From Saccharum officinarum (lineage: Eukaryota > Streptophyta > Magnoliopsida > Poales > Poaceae): DNA of 64,000 bases. Below are positions 46,793 through 64,000 of this stretch, in pieces (position 1 is the first letter of the stretch; every line of letters starts with the position of its first letter). A program made the translations under genes and the position numbers. The stretch lies in the NCBI GenBank assembly GCA_020631735.1, contig CM036215.1, forward strand, positions 18,068,346-18,132,345, in the 5' to 3' direction. The notes under the pieces were generated by a model that did not search any database, had not been told where the DNA came from, and saw only the letters and a program-made list of their open reading frames with translations.

Positions 46793-48951
46793 TCACTTCC
46801 CCTTTAGAATCCAAACCTTCTTGGTGCTCTTCATGTTGGAAATAATCTCCTTTGGCACCCAAATACGTTTGGTCCCATTGTTGGCTTGCTTGTTCACCTT
46901 GATGGCCACCACCTTGTCATTCTTCTTCTTCAAGAGATAGGGTGTGGAGGCCTTCTTGTCCACCTTGTTGGTGTAGGTGTTGGAGAGCTTTCTTGTTTGC
47001 TTTTTGTTTTTCTCTTTCTTCTTTGCTCCTCCCCATTCTTCACCTTGCACTCATAGGACTTGTGGCCTTCCTTGTGGCATATATAGCAAACCACGGTTTA
47101 TCCTTCATCAAGCTTCTTCACTCCCTTGATGGTGTTATCTTGATGAAGTTGGGTTTGCTCCATATTACCTTGTGCTTGGGTCAAGTCCTTGGTGAGGCGA
47201 GCCACTTCTTGCTTGAGTTGCTCATTTTCCAATGCAACCTCTTGTGTACATGTTTCTACAATAACTTTCTCAACACAAACTTGGTTGCATGGGTGTGAGT
47301 TTAAATCACATAAATCATTGCAAGCAGTAGAGGCATCCTTTTTAGGCATGTCAAAGATAGAACTTTTCTTTTTAGGTGCCTCGGAGGGGGTTGTACCGAC
47401 GGCTTCAAGACTTACAACTTTATTTGTTAGCTCATCACAATGTTTGCATATGGTTTCCATTTTAGTAAGCAAACTCTTATAATCATCTTGTGGGCTAGCT
47501 AACTTTTCCTTTAATTTTTAATTTTTCTTTACAAGTTGCTTGTCATTGATTGTGCATTCATGTGTTGTTGCACTAGCCTCAAGTTGCTCAATTTTAGTAG
47601 ATAGCTCCACAATTAAATTAGCCAAGATTTCATATTGTTCAAGCAAAGTAGCATAAGCTTTTTGAGAGCTATCTAATTTTTCTTGCAACAAAGTGAGCTT
47701 CTTTTGTTGGTTAGTGCAAATTTTAGCATATTTAAGATTTTCTTGCACAAGTTCATGGAGAGAAGGCATTTCATCATCACTATCACTCTCACTAGAGGAT
47801 GAGCTTTCATTACCTTGTGCCATAAGGCACACACGAGAAGAGCTTGATGATGAGTGCTTGTGGCCGCGCCTCTTGTGATGGTCTTCTTCTTCACTTGAAG
47901 AATCATCCCATGACCTTATTGATGTGAGGGCTTTGTCCTTGCATGCCTTCTTCTTTGTCTTGGGTGTGGTCTTGTTTGGACAAACTTCCACAAAGTGACC
48001 CAATTCGCCGCATCCATAGCATCCTCTCTTCCTTTGTTCTCTTCTTTGATTGGTGAAGATACAATCTTGAATTTGGATGGGCACACCCTTGACATTGAGC
48101 CTTTGAATCATCTTCTCCACCTTATTGATAAGTTTGATTGATTCTTCATCAAGGTCGGAGGTGGAGGAGGAAGATTGATCATCATCACTTGATTCATCAT
48201 CATTTTCTTCATCATCCTCATCTTCTTCTTCATCTTCACTTGAGGAACTTGAGCTTGAGCTTGTCTCAACTTGCTTGTTCTTCATCTTCTGTCTTACTAC
48301 ATGCGAGAGCTTTGTCTTTGCTTGATGAAGAGCCTTCTTCTTGACCCATCTTGCGTGACATTTCAAATGCCACAATCTTGCCAATGACTATGGCCGGGGT
48401 CATGGTGCTCAAGTCCTCCATGTGTGAAGGATGGTGATGATGCTTGCATACTTCTTTTGTGGTAGCGCGGAGATGATCTTCCTCATGATGTTTGCATCAC
48501 CTAGCTTAGTCAATCCTATAGAGTTGAGCTCATTGACAATTAGATTCAAACGAGAATACATATCACGAACAAGCTCATCATCATTCATTTCAAAGGAATC
48601 AAAGGTTTGTCTAGCTAGGCAATATTTTTGCTCACGGACATTACCTGTGCCGTCATGGAGCTCTTGCAATTTTAACCAAATTTCATGAGCCGTATTTAAG
48701 GTGAACACTTGGTTAAAAACATCCTCGCTAAAAGATTCAAACAAGCAATTTTTAGCTTTAGCATTGAGGTGAATTTCTTTTTCTTCATTCTTAGTGGGTT
48801 TATCGGGATTCTTAATGGGTTTCATCCCATCACGAGTGACTCTCCAAACACCCAAATCAACCGCATCAAGGTGAACAACCATTCTAACTTTATAGTAGGG
48901 GAAATTAGTGCTGTCAAAGTGCGGAGGCCTAGAGGTATCCATCCCAACCAC
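46793..48951 (-). pseudogene. Copia gag remnant with frameshifts
   Basis: The first segment (48951-48409) is a Copia-type gag capsid region with FESFSEDVFNQVF, HEIWLKLQELHDG and SALPQKKY blocks (UBN2-like). The next (48384-47518) has an acidic Ser/Glu/Asp run, a CCHC zinc knuckle CYGCGELGHFVEVCP and a coiled coil. Pieces at 47472-47098 and 47050-46793 continue the frame in other registers and end with KRIWVPKEIISNMKSTKK. At least one frameshift separates segment 1 from 2 near 48400, and more lie downstream. It packages RNA in intact relatives; here it is broken. Confidence 0.8.
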
Positions 48952-49006
48952 TCTTAGTAGCGTTGGCTCAACGGCGGTTAAGCCAAAAGTTCAAATTGAG
49001 CCAATC

Positions 49007-49019
49007 GGCTCTGATACCA
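49007..49019 (-). other. primer binding site (initiator Met tRNA)
   Basis: TGGTATCAGAGCC on -, two bases inside the right LTR. This is the usual Copia PBS and fixes the element's direction. Confidence 0.9.
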
Positions 49020-49021
49020 TT

Positions 49022-50515
49022 TGTAGGAACTTGTGACGCCTAAGAGGAGGGGTGAATTAGGCAACTTAAATTCTACTTCTAACTAAGGCCTCTAATTCCA
49101 CCTAGTCAAAACTTATGCAAGAAAGATAATCTATCTAAACGTGCAACTATGATTTTGCTAGGTGTGTTGTTATCTTGACCGCCAAAGAGTTATGCAACCT
49201 AGGTTCCAAACCTATCAACTAAGCTAGGACAGTAAAGCGAGCAACCTAGGTATGGAGTATAAAAAGCGGAAGATAAAGAGCAAGGTAGAGATATGCAAAC
49301 TCCCGTCGACAACTCCAGTATTTTTACCGAGGTATCGAGAAGTGCTCAAGCTTCCCCCTAGTCCTTGTTGGAGCTCCTCGCAAGGAATCCCTCGCAAGGG
49401 CCAAGCTCTCGGTCGGGTAACTCCATGGATAGCCCCGGTCCTTCCCCACGCACAAGTGGGTCTCCGGTGTGCCTTCCGGCAAACCTCTCCCGGACCGCTC
49501 CCCGTCATCTTCACTATCAAGCTTCCGGCCAAACCGCCACGAGCCTTGTTCCCTTCAGTACACGGTGACGGCCACACCACAAGCTCGATTGGTATAGTCT
49601 CGCAAGACTACAAGCCCCGCCGATGTACAACCACGGTGCACGCAAGCACCTTTGGATGAGAGGTATGCAAACCTCACTAGCAACTAGACTTAAGCCTAGA
49701 GCAAGCGCATATGAGCATGGTCTAACTAACCTAAGCACTTCGCAAAAGCACCTACGCTAATCACCTAGTGATCTTTAAGCTCTTATGCAAGTGGAGAGCA
49801 CCAAAGTGGTGTAACAACACCCTAGTATTTTTTCCTCAGCTCCCACGCACCCCAAATGGCTGGTTGGGGGTTCTATTTATAAGCCACAAGTCGAAACTAG
49901 CCGTTGGGGGAAGATTCTGCAGCTTTCGAGAGCCACAGACGCACCATCGCCATCCATCGGACGCGTCTGTCGCGTATAACGCACTGCTCAACTCCACTAG
50001 CCGTTGGAGGCCGATAGACTCCGCGTCTGTCGCACGAGCACCGGACGCATCTATCGCACGCAGGAGACCCCTCAGAGCTCTCTGTGTTGCGTCTGACGCG
50101 CAGGGTACGCCGTCTGTCGCGCAACCCTAGCAGCGTCTGTCGCTGCTCCGTTCAGCGGCGCGCACTGCAACACTAGGCAGACGCGTCTGTCGCAATTCAC
50201 CCCGCGTCTGTCGCAATTCACCCCAGCATCTGTCGCAGTTCACCCCCGCATCTGTCGCTTGCTCCGCTGTTGTCCTGCGCGCTGCAACACTGGACAGACG
50301 CTGACGTCAGCGTCTGTCGTCCTCCTGTTCCAGCGTCTGTCGCTTAAATAAGGGCCGAAACGACTTCCGATTCAAATGCTTTGTGCACGGCTTCGACTCC
50401 AACCTATTGAACTACAAAAAATACATACTTGCAAACACATTAGTCCAATTTAGTTGTGTTGATCATCAAACACCAAAATCCAAAGTAAATGGGCCTAGGA
50501 TCCATTTTCCTTACA
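49022..50515 (-). repeat. 5' LTR of the Copia element
   Basis: On - it reads TGTAAGGAAAATGG ... GTTCCTACA, with TG/CA ends. TATAAATA on - at 49874-49881. It is highly similar to 42347-43853. Confidence 0.92.
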
Positions 50516-50520
50516 CCCTG

Positions 50521-52830
50521 AAATTCGTCCCATATAGCTAGCAGACTCCATACATTGAAATCATTAATTTGCATGAAAGATTAGAGAATAAGAAAATGAC
50601 AATAAATTTACTTGCAGCCAATCCTAACAATATGCAGTCATGCACTATTCTTTGGTCCTTGAGTTATAAGAATAAAAAATGATGCAACTATATGATGTCA
50701 AAAAGGATTGAAATAATGCTCTTATTTTCAACATAAGCTACCTTAGTTACAACCCCAAATATCTACGACACAAAAGAAATAAATATGTGTAATATGATGA
50801 ATGTTCCCTGAAAAACTAAGTTCCAAAAGGCATCAAACACAGATTAAACGTGACTGACGTTTGTGCATTTTTTTTTAAAAAAAAATCAATATCAGGTTCA
50901 GACTTAATTCTGAAATTAATGTAAAGGACAGAAGTCTAAATGTTACGAGCATTAGTAGGATTGCTCTGCTCACATTAACAGGTTCATACTCATTGTTCAT
51001 TTTGAAATTGACGACCCAGGCTCAAAGCATGTACAGGTTGTTATGAGTTGCAGATTCAGGGCTGAAAGAATGCAAAGGTTCATAACAATAAAAGGCGCTA
51101 CTAGGTAGTAGCACACAAGTGACACAACCACTAATCAGAAACTAACAAAAAACTGCAACACATCAATGCCCAGATTCAATTCCACAGGAAGATGGAAAAC
51201 ATTCAGACATCAGGGGCAATTTGATTTCAATCATTCAGACTTGCATACTGCACTTGCAGAGAAGTGCGGCAGTAACATGAGCCTGGGGTCTGAGCTGAGA
51301 AGCACGGGGGGTCTGGGAGGATGACAGGAGGTGAGGATCCGCAAGCCGAGGAGTTGACAGAGGCAGGGGCCAGGGGGATTCTGCTGGCAGGCAGACAGGT
51401 CGCACGTCCATGTCGGTTGGCAGTTTGGCAGGTAGAGGGCCGCGACATGAGAAGGGAGGGGTGGAGAGGACGCCACACGTGATGTGGAGCCAGAGGAGAT
51501 CGAGCTTGCTTCCCTCTCCGGCAGTGATGCAAGGAGGAAATGACAGCGGCGGCGCAACACAAGCACATGAGGGGCTCAGGTTATAAACTTGCAATCCCTA
51601 TCCACCACCCAGCAAACATATTATCCCCGCGTGCTTTGTTTTCTGGCTCCCACATGCTCAATTCCCCTTGCACTTGGGCACTTGCTCCTGCCTGCGCTTG
51701 TGAAAAGACTGCATGGCAAATGCCTTTTCACGTTTCTGCGTCGCCTAGCGTTTAATTTGCCGCAAAGGGCCTAAACGACACACTGGGTTCCATTTTCCAA
51801 GTAATCATGCCTAAGTGTACACTTAATGTCTTCTTTAACACATTGAACAAAGGTTATACAAAAATATACCAATTCACTGTGGAACATATCTTCATAGTAT
51901 ACCTATTTGGTGTCATAAATGTTGACAATCTTCTCTACAAATTTAAAATAATTTGACTTAGGATTAATGTAATAATGATTTTGTATGTGTGTGTTTGGGG
52001 GCGAGGGGCGGATGGAGGTTGCACTCGTTAACCTCATGTAAGCGCCCAGCCTCTTTTAACAAATCTTTTGGAGAAATTAACATCTAAGCTAGCTAGCTTA
52101 ATTTTATATTAGGCATTCATCATTAATAAGTGCACCCTTTACTGCCTATTGGCCTTTATAAATAATTTCTAGTCTAGCGCTTACCGATGAAGTGGTCTGT
52201 CACAAGACAATATTATTAACAGTACAAGAATTAGTAAACTATTGACAATAACTAGAGTGCAAACAAGTACAAGTCCAAGGACATGCATGAGAAACAATAC
52301 CCTAGGCCCATTAAAACCACCAAAGGCCTCTTTGGCAAGCTTAGGCTGAGCCAGTTATTTATGGCACATACAACAAGCCATATTTCTGTAAGCTCAAAAT
52401 GACATTTGTTAATTTAAAAAGTAAAATATTGAAGAAAACATCACTAAAACTCGGTTCACATGCTCTTACAGATCACAATATACTGAATGAGCCACTATAA
52501 TGCAAGCAGGCAAGCAAAAAATGTGAATTTCCATGCATGCCAAAAATGTCATACAGTCATAATGATGCTTCAGTCAATGTTTAGGAAACTAAGCTTGGAA
52601 AGATAGTCGATGAAGGGACTGATCACTACCTCAACCAGACAATAACGAATGCAATTACAGTTGTGAAAGAACCAATAAGGGTAAATGAGAAGTAAAATTA
52701 ATGCTTCTTCCCATGTCCAACAGCTTGTGGAGAAATCATTTTTTTCAATTTATTGAGAATAGAGGTATGTTCCATCTTCCATGACACACGTAATAGTACA
52801 AGGTCCCATTGATGTGGCACTCGTTGTTGA

Positions 52831-52861
<31 letters not shown>

Positions 52862-53098
52862 TGTAGATGTCTTCTGGATAGGCTTGTTTCCATGATAGCA
52901 GAATACATGAAACCATGTCAAAATACAAACAAGAATAACCTAATAGTCAATTTCGTGGAGGCAAATATCAGACACTATACACGGTGACCACAAGGTCCTA
53001 GAGAAGATTTTGATACAACTGCAATCCATGGTACACATGACAGTGTGTATAGGCAAAACAAGAACACAACAAAAATAATCAAAGTCCTATGGCATGTG
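50521..53098. other. intergenic, nothing recognised
   Basis: AT-rich DNA with a GC-richer patch at 51240-51600 that has three overlapping - strand frames. None resembles a known protein; their overlap in all three frames argues against coding. Holds the (AC)n run below. Confidence 0.45.
52831..52857. repeat. (AC)n microsatellite
   Basis: Twenty-seven bases of uninterrupted AC repeat. Confidence 0.95.
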
Positions 53099-53226
53099 CT
53101 CCCTCCATTCTAAATTATAATTCGTTTAGGCTTTTCTAGGTACATAACTTTTGTGCGTCTAGATATACACTATGTCTAATGCATAGCTTTTACTAGAAAA
53201 GCCACTTATATTTGGAACAGAGGGAG
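53099..53226. mobile_element. Stowaway-like MITE in the F-box 3' flank
   Basis: Ends CTCCCTCCATTCTAAATTATAA and TTATATTTGGAACAGAGGGAG. It is 128 bp. No TA duplication remains. It starts 60 bp past the F-box stop codon, so it is probably in its 3' UTR. Confidence 0.75.
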
Positions 53227-53285
53227 TTAGTGCTTAAAGAAGAATGCAAAAGGGAGGTCAAAATTATGATAAAAGACTTACAGCT

Positions 53286-54509
53286 TCATACCCTTCTCGG
53301 TGATAAGAATGGTGGGTACCCGAAGTACAGAAACGGAGGGTAACAGTAGTAGTCAATTTCGTGGTGAATTTCAACGGATGTCGAACAGACCCTCACAGTC
53401 TCCAATGTCTTGATATTAAGCGAGAAAAACGCTAAAGTTCTAGCACTGTCTTTCTTTTTCTTTTGGGAACTAGCACTGGCTTTCTCGAGGCCTACTATGA
53501 TAATATATCCTTCTGCCACACCGAAAACAAAATAGAAGTGATAATCAGAGTGAAGCGAGATTGCAGTCTCCGTTGTATGCTCATTGTCATTCCCAACCTC
53601 ATTTTGCCAAATGGAGTGCAGAAGCTCAGGAATTTTCAGATTGGCACGAGTAATTATCCCAATCCTTCCTTCACCAGCCTCCACAACAACAACATTCCGA
53701 TATTTGTGGTTAGGTGGGAGGCCAACAATCGAGAATTCCATCCTGTTAACGTCAAGCTTGAGCAACTTGTTGCAAGATTGCAGTTTCCAATAGAAGCAAC
53801 CATACGCATAACTGGGCCACAGATCCAGAGGTGGTACGCATTGTGATTGAATGCAGAAGCCCGGCGCATCCGAACTGATAGAAATACGATCACTCCAGGT
53901 GCCAGAAAGCGAAGAGTAGACAGATGCCACAGCCAGTGCTTCACAGTACGCCCAGGCAATCACCCTGAATTGTGCCTCCTCGTAGTCTGCTGCAGGTACA
54001 AAGAAAGCAGTGAACCCCCTCGTCGGACCAAGGATAGAGGCTACTAGGCTCTCTGGTATGGTAGGCAGCAGCGTGTACCCCCGCGTCAAGGGGTCGCACA
54101 CGGCGAGTTCCGGGTGGATATGCCCGCCCGGATGCCCATAGCGTATCAGGAAAACCCGGCCGTCGCGGGCATCGGAGTAAATCCAGCCGGTTCGTTGGCA
54201 CGGAGGGAGGTAGGCCAAGGAGAAGTCGGCGGCGCGGACGAGGGCGTCCGCGGTGAGCGCGTTGGGGTGGCCAGCTTCGGCGGGCAGGAATCTACGGGCC
54301 GTGAGGATGCCGAGGAGGAGCGGCGGGTGGAGGGAGCGGTAGCGGCGGAGGAATGAGGCGTCGGCGACGAGGCGGCGGAAGGAGGCGCACGCTGCGGCGG
54401 CGCGGGCAAGGTCGGCGGGGGAGGTGACCCGGACGAGGATCTCCTCGACAAGGTGGTCGGGGAGCGGCGGCGGCATCCGGGCTCCGGGCCCGGGGAGGAT
54501 CTGCGCCAT
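53286..54509 (-). CDS. F-box protein, single exon
   Basis: 407 residues. An F-box lies at about 12-50 (MPPPLPDHLVEEILVRVTSP, then LARAAAACASFRRLVADASFLRRY). It is followed by a grass-type beta-rich substrate domain with CDPLTRGYTLLPTIP and FRVIAWAY. F-box proteins are the substrate adaptors of SCF ubiquitin ligases and bind SKP1 through this domain; the substrate is unknown. The start is the ATG at 54509. A poly-Lys stretch (QKKKKD) lies near residue 350. Codon bias is GC-rich at the 5' end and AT-richer at the 3' end, common in grasses. It is divergent from KDO8P synthase and may share its promoter. The family is very large in grasses and many members are lineage-specific. Confidence 0.85.
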   Translation of the reverse strand: MAQILPGPGARMPPPLPDHLVEEILVRVTSPADLARAAAACASFRRLVADASFLRRYRSLHPPLLLGILTARRFLPAEAGHPNALTADALVRAADFSLAYLPPCQRTGWIYSDARDGRVFLIRYGHPGGHIHPELAVCDPLTRGYTLLPTIPESLVASILGPTRGFTAFFVPAADYEEAQFRVIAWAYCEALAVASVYSSLSGTWSDRISISSDAPGFCIQSQCVPPLDLWPSYAYGCFYWKLQSCNKLLKLDVNRMEFSIVGLPPNHKYRNVVVVEAGEGRIGIITRANLKIPELLHSIWQNEVGNDNEHTTETAISLHSDYHFYFVFGVAEGYIIIVGLEKASASSQKKKKDSARTLAFFSLNIKTLETVRVCSTSVEIHHEIDYYCYPPFLYFGYPPFLSPRRV

Positions 54510-54963
54510 CGCCGGCGAAAGGGTTTGAGGATTGGGGTTTGGGGCGGAAATGGTTTGGGTTGGATGGACGAGAGATGCACGACGAGTTTTTTATTTTTTT
54601 TGCCGTGCCCGTGTGCTGGGCTGAGCCTGCGACCGTCCGGCCCACAGCATTTTCGGCCTGTGTCCGTACGGCCCATTAGAGCTCAGCTTTAATCAGCCAG
54701 CCTATGGTCCGGACCTCCCGTCGCTGTCATCCTCCGCTCCGCTCCGCTCAGGCTTCCACTCTCCGCTCCGCTCCGGTGCGCGGTCCGGCACTCGCATCTC
54801 GATCCCTCGATCTGTCGTCTTCTCTCGGGTTCGTGCTCTTCACCCGCCCTCCCGTGATTCTGCTGCTTTTCTTTCTCGTGTTCTTGGGGTTCTAGGACTG
54901 GGACGGACGGGCCTTGATGTTCTGGTTGTGCCGCCGCACCCGCAGGGAGGAAGAAACGTGAGA
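54510..54963. promoter_or_regulatory. divergent promoter between F-box and KDO8P synthase genes
   Basis: A 454-bp gap between the two ATGs, GC-rich, with a CTCCGCTCCGCTCCG repeat at 54731-54772. No TATA is obvious, consistent with two TATA-less housekeeping starts. Shared regulation is inference. Confidence 0.55.
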
Positions 54964-61102
<6,139 letters not shown>

Positions 61103-63128
61103 TGTAACACCCAAATTTTAGAGTTAATAAATTTTAAATAATTTAGATAACAATTAATGAGAAATTAAAAATTTAAAAACTATTTGGTGATGCATTCATG
61201 TTGTTGCATTTATTTTATTTTGTGGTGTGGATATATTTGTTTTATTTGATTTGGTTTAGGAAAATTTGATTTGAAAATGTGTTTGGAAAATTAGAAAAGA
61301 AAAGAAACAAAAGAAAAAAAAAAGAAAACAACTTACCTTCTTACCTATTCGGCCTGGAAGCCCGCTCGGCCGGCCTCCTCTCCCTTGGGCCGTCGGGTCG
61401 GAAGGCCTGATCGCCCAGCGCCGCAGCGGCCCAGCAGCCGAGTCCAGCAGCCGAGCCGACCGCGCGCGCCTTTCCTCTCTTTCGGTCGCTGACAGGTGGG
61501 GCCTTGATGTCAGTCGTCTCCTTCCTTCCATCGTAACCGAGCCGGTCACCACCCCATCAACGAACGGCAACCGAATCCGCGTATCCAGGGAGTTCCTTTC
61601 CAAATTGATCACGTCAATACCCTATATAAGCTAGAACCGCACCCACCATACCCTTTTTATTCGGATTTTGTGCTGTAGTTGCCCTAGCCGCGCCTTGGAA
61701 CCCTAGAAGCCGCGGTGGAGGCGAATTCGTCGGCCACTTCGTGTTCTAGCCATTGAGCTAAGCCGCCCGCCTTTTGGAGCCGCCCGTCGTTTTCGTGCCG
61801 CGATTGATTGTCTTGGAGCCCTAGAAGGTGAGCAGTATTTGGACGATTCGGAGTATTACTTTGAGCCAAGTCAGCAGTATCACTTGGAGAGCTTTGATCA
61901 AGGCAAGTATAACACAGGACTATCCTTGTTACCTATACATTGAATTGTCATACATATGCATGTGCTTACCTTGACAACCTTAGAGATTATAACTTGGTGA
62001 TTGTTATCTTGATTCCTTGTCAACCTTGGGAATGCATATGGGTAGCTACTGCTAGTGCTTAAACTAAGAACAATGATCTTGTAATTTGATTAGTGGATTA
62101 AGCAATCAACTATTAAGATGATTTTATTATTGTTAAAAGGGGGCTAGAGCTTGTGTATTATTTTGATGCTCTGGTTTCTCTCCATAAGGACTTATCTGTA
62201 AGTGATAACCGGGATATACAGTACAGCTGTGAGGGCTATATGGCTCTGGCTTTAGTTGTTCAAGAGACCTTTTCTAGCTTGTTAGAGGTTACCTTAAATG
62301 GCGTAAGAATGGCTTGCCATGTTGGGTGTAGTCCGAGCCCCTGGCCTAGTGTGTATAGGCTGCGGTTGTTGTGCCACAGGGAAGGGGGGTTCTACATCTG
62401 CCTGCCGAGTGAAATCTAATGGCCCTAACTTGTTAGACGAACTTTTGAGTGGCTTTATATGGTTCTCGGGTGTTTGGGCTTGATCTCCCCACTCATTTGG
62501 AAATCATGACTTACAGTGAAAGTGTACACCTCTGCGCAGAGTTAAAAACTGGTATACTAGCCGTGCTCACGGATACGAGCGGCCTTGGGGATTCTTATGG
62601 AATAGTTGATCATAACTGTTATATCATGCTTAATTATTGTTGATTATTATTATGCTCATGTTAATGCTATTCATTATCCTTATTACAATTGATCATTGGT
62701 TCTTTAATGGGAAGTGGTTTAACTTGATGCTACTCAATTGCTAATATATGATTAAAAAGCTAAACGCAGTTAAACAGTGTCTAGCCTTTTTGAGCCTCAT
62801 GAACCCTGTGTTATATTTGTGGAGTTCGACATGGACTCACCCTTGCTATTTCCACCATAACAGATGAAGATAATGAGGAAGATTATCGGAATGAGTACTA
62901 GTCTTGGTGTCAACCAGTCAACCGTGTCCCTGTGTGGAGTTTCCGCTGAAGAATTACTATTAGTTATTATTACCTATCGTTCAAGACTATGTCTTAAATA
63001 CTTATTCGTTATGTAATAAGCACTGTGATGATACTTTGTAATTTGTCAACTTATGTGTGCGACTGTTTCCTGGGGCGCACATGAGTCTTTTATGCATCCT
63101 ATTTTTGTCCTTAAAAATGGGTGTGACA
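61103..63128 (+). repeat. 5' LTR, 2026 bp
   Basis: Bounded by the TGTAACACCC start and GGGTGTGACA end, nearly perfect inverse repeats of each other. It contains the TATA site at 61620-61629 and no coding of note. Confidence 0.85.
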
Positions 63129-63318
63129 GATTGGTATCGGAGCCGTATTGACTGTAGGACGCAAGCCTAGTTAGAATGGTCGTTAATAGCCTTCATATTT
63201 TACTTAAATTCATGCTTCCTCTTTTCACCTTGTTAATTACTAAAGTTTTATGCTTCCTCTACTTTATTCTATTGCGAAAATACATTGATTCTATCTAATC
63301 TATGTCTAAATTTTATAG

Positions 63319-64000
63319 ATGCCTCCTCATCCCCGTTTGTCAGCTGCACAGTACGTTGCCCGTTTCAAACCTCAGGAGCTGTATGAAGATGGTGATCAAG
63401 AGCTATCTGATGCTGAATCAAGAATTGGTGATACACCAATGGAGGATGTAGTTATGGGGTGGACTACGAAGTTTCATATCATGGTTCCTAAAGCTGATGC
63501 TTTCTTCCATGACATGTTGACAAGAACCTTGGACAACTACTACTACGACTGGGAAGCTACGTTGGAGTATCGTAGTGCAGAGTATAGTCATCCATGGATG
63601 GATTCCTATTGGGAAACTGAGTTATGGGTTAAGAAAAGGGATCTTACCACTAAGGAGCCTAAGGTGGAGTCAAAGTTCATTACCAGAGTGAGCCGGGCAA
63701 CTGTGGAGATAAGCATGGAGGATGTCGCTTTCAATGCATTTGTTTACTACCATGGTCTACGCTCGGACAAGACGTTAAAGGGTGCACTCCGGCATTTTCC
63801 TTGTTTCTTACATGACAAGGGTATTTGGACCGTGCCGCCTGCAGATGATTCCTCCTTGACTTTACAAGCTACGGTGGGATTAGCTCGTGAATTGGCTCTC
63901 CATGAGGTGGATTTGAAGGATGAGTTGCTGAAGGAAAAAGAACTTAAGGAGCAAGCTTATAAGGAGATTGACCAATTAAGGGCGGAGTTAGGTCGTCCCA
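63319..64000 (+). CDS. gag-like protein of the LTR retrotransposon, partial (runs off window)
   Basis: An open frame starts at ATG 63319 after the primer site and continues without a stop to the window end (227 codons visible). It starts MPPHPRLSAAQYVARFKPQE, carries a Trp/Tyr/Phe-rich middle (FFHDMLTRTLDNYYYDWEA, SYWETELWVKKRD) and ends in a charged coiled coil (KDELLKEKELKEQAYKEID). Position and composition fit the structural protein of the element; no zinc knuckle is seen yet. I do not recognise the family. Confidence 0.6.
   Translation, partial: MPPHPRLSAAQYVARFKPQELYEDGDQELSDAESRIGDTPMEDVVMGWTTKFHIMVPKADAFFHDMLTRTLDNYYYDWEATLEYRSAEYSHPWMDSYWETELWVKKRDLTTKEPKVESKFITRVSRATVEISMEDVAFNAFVYYHGLRSDKTLKGALRHFPCFLHDKGIWTVPPADDSSLTLQATVGLARELALHEVDLKDELLKEKELKEQAYKEIDQLRAELGRP

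Larger units (their letters stand above)
42347..50515 (-). mobile_element. Copia-type LTR retrotransposon with gag only (SIRE/Maximus-like)
   Basis: Two long near-identical terminal repeats (42347-43853 and 49022-50515) surround an internal region read on -. Just inside the right LTR, TGGTATCAGAGCC on - (49007-49019) is the initiator-Met tRNA primer site. Just inside the left LTR, AAAAAGGGGGGAGAT on - is the polypurine tract (43854-43868). Flanking 5-mers CCCTA and CCCTG agree at 4 of 5. Only gag-like coding is present; protease, integrase, reverse transcriptase and RNase H are missing, so the copy could not move itself. ATTTAGGGGGAG words recur on - between 44080 and 44640, as in the SIRE lineage. 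A separate solo LTR interrupts it. Confidence 0.9.
61103..64000 (+). mobile_element. LTR retrotransposon inserted in the KDSA last exon, open at right
   Basis: The 5' LTR is 61103-63128 (TGTAACACCC ... GGGTGTGACA). A TGGTATCGGAGCC primer site follows three bases later (63132-63144), then a gag-like frame. The left flank GTGAT (61098-61102) should reappear right of the window. A CCTATATAAG TATA site lies at 61620-61629. The 3' LTR and rest of the element are not in view. Type fits a Gypsy or non-autonomous grass element; not settled. Confidence 0.88.

Noticed and set aside
51227..51594. Three overlapping - strand frames of 111-119 residues
   Set aside because: All three phases are open at once and none resembles a known family, so they are probably chance frames in a GC-rich patch.
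54146..54676. Pro/Ser/Arg-rich frames overlapping the F-box 5' end
   Set aside because: They are out-of-frame readings of the GC-rich F-box coding region.

Overview
This is nuclear DNA from a grass, most likely a panicoid such as sorghum, sugarcane or maize. The evidence is intron-rich plant genes with GT-AG introns, very GC-rich third exons and 3' coding ends beside AT-rich introns, and dense MITEs (Stowaway, Tourist, hAT) and LTR retrotransposons of grass type. The species assignment is inference; no marker here fixes it.

Five host genes are recognisable. (1) A nine-exon zeta-class glutathione S-transferase on + (5283-8061). (2) A sixteen-exon LRR receptor-like kinase of the LRR-VIII-1 / HPCA1-like group on + (18452-23265). 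(3) A small ARGOS/OSR organ-size protein on - (30913-31338). (4) A single-exon F-box protein on - (53286-54509). (5) Divergent from it across about 450 bp, a KDO-8-phosphate synthase gene on + (54964-61102). The last coding segment of gene 5 is cut by an LTR retrotransposon that runs off the right edge. These genes are not an operon or a pathway; each acts alone.

The rest is mostly transposon-derived. The left edge (1-2208) is the 3' part of a CACTA element with Ulp1-like protease exons and a subterminal repeat array. It abuts an F-box-type C-terminal fragment that is itself split by a Stowaway MITE. From 8.2 to 17.4 kb come a decayed LINE, hAT and Tourist elements, two copies of a family full of GAAACA/TTGCAACA motifs, and a long-TIR MULE-like element with a captured fragment. 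From 23.3 to 30.8 kb is AT-rich intergenic DNA. From 32 to 50.5 kb is a nest of LTR elements: two solo LTRs with visible target duplications, and a gag-only Copia element (42347-50515, read on -) that itself contains another solo LTR with a perfect TSD.

The strongest observations are these: the LTR insertion that breaks the KDO8P synthase just after its conserved Cys-Asp; an RTE-type LINE whose 18-bp target duplication rebuilt the exon-2 splice acceptor of that gene; arrays of GACGCGTC-centred palindromes placed just upstream of the TATA box in four different LTRs; and nested insertions whose order can be read from the TSDs. I found no candidate for a wholly new gene system, CRISPR or prokaryote-like cluster. 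All reading was by eye, so exon ends rest on GT-AG and frame logic, not on transcripts or searches.
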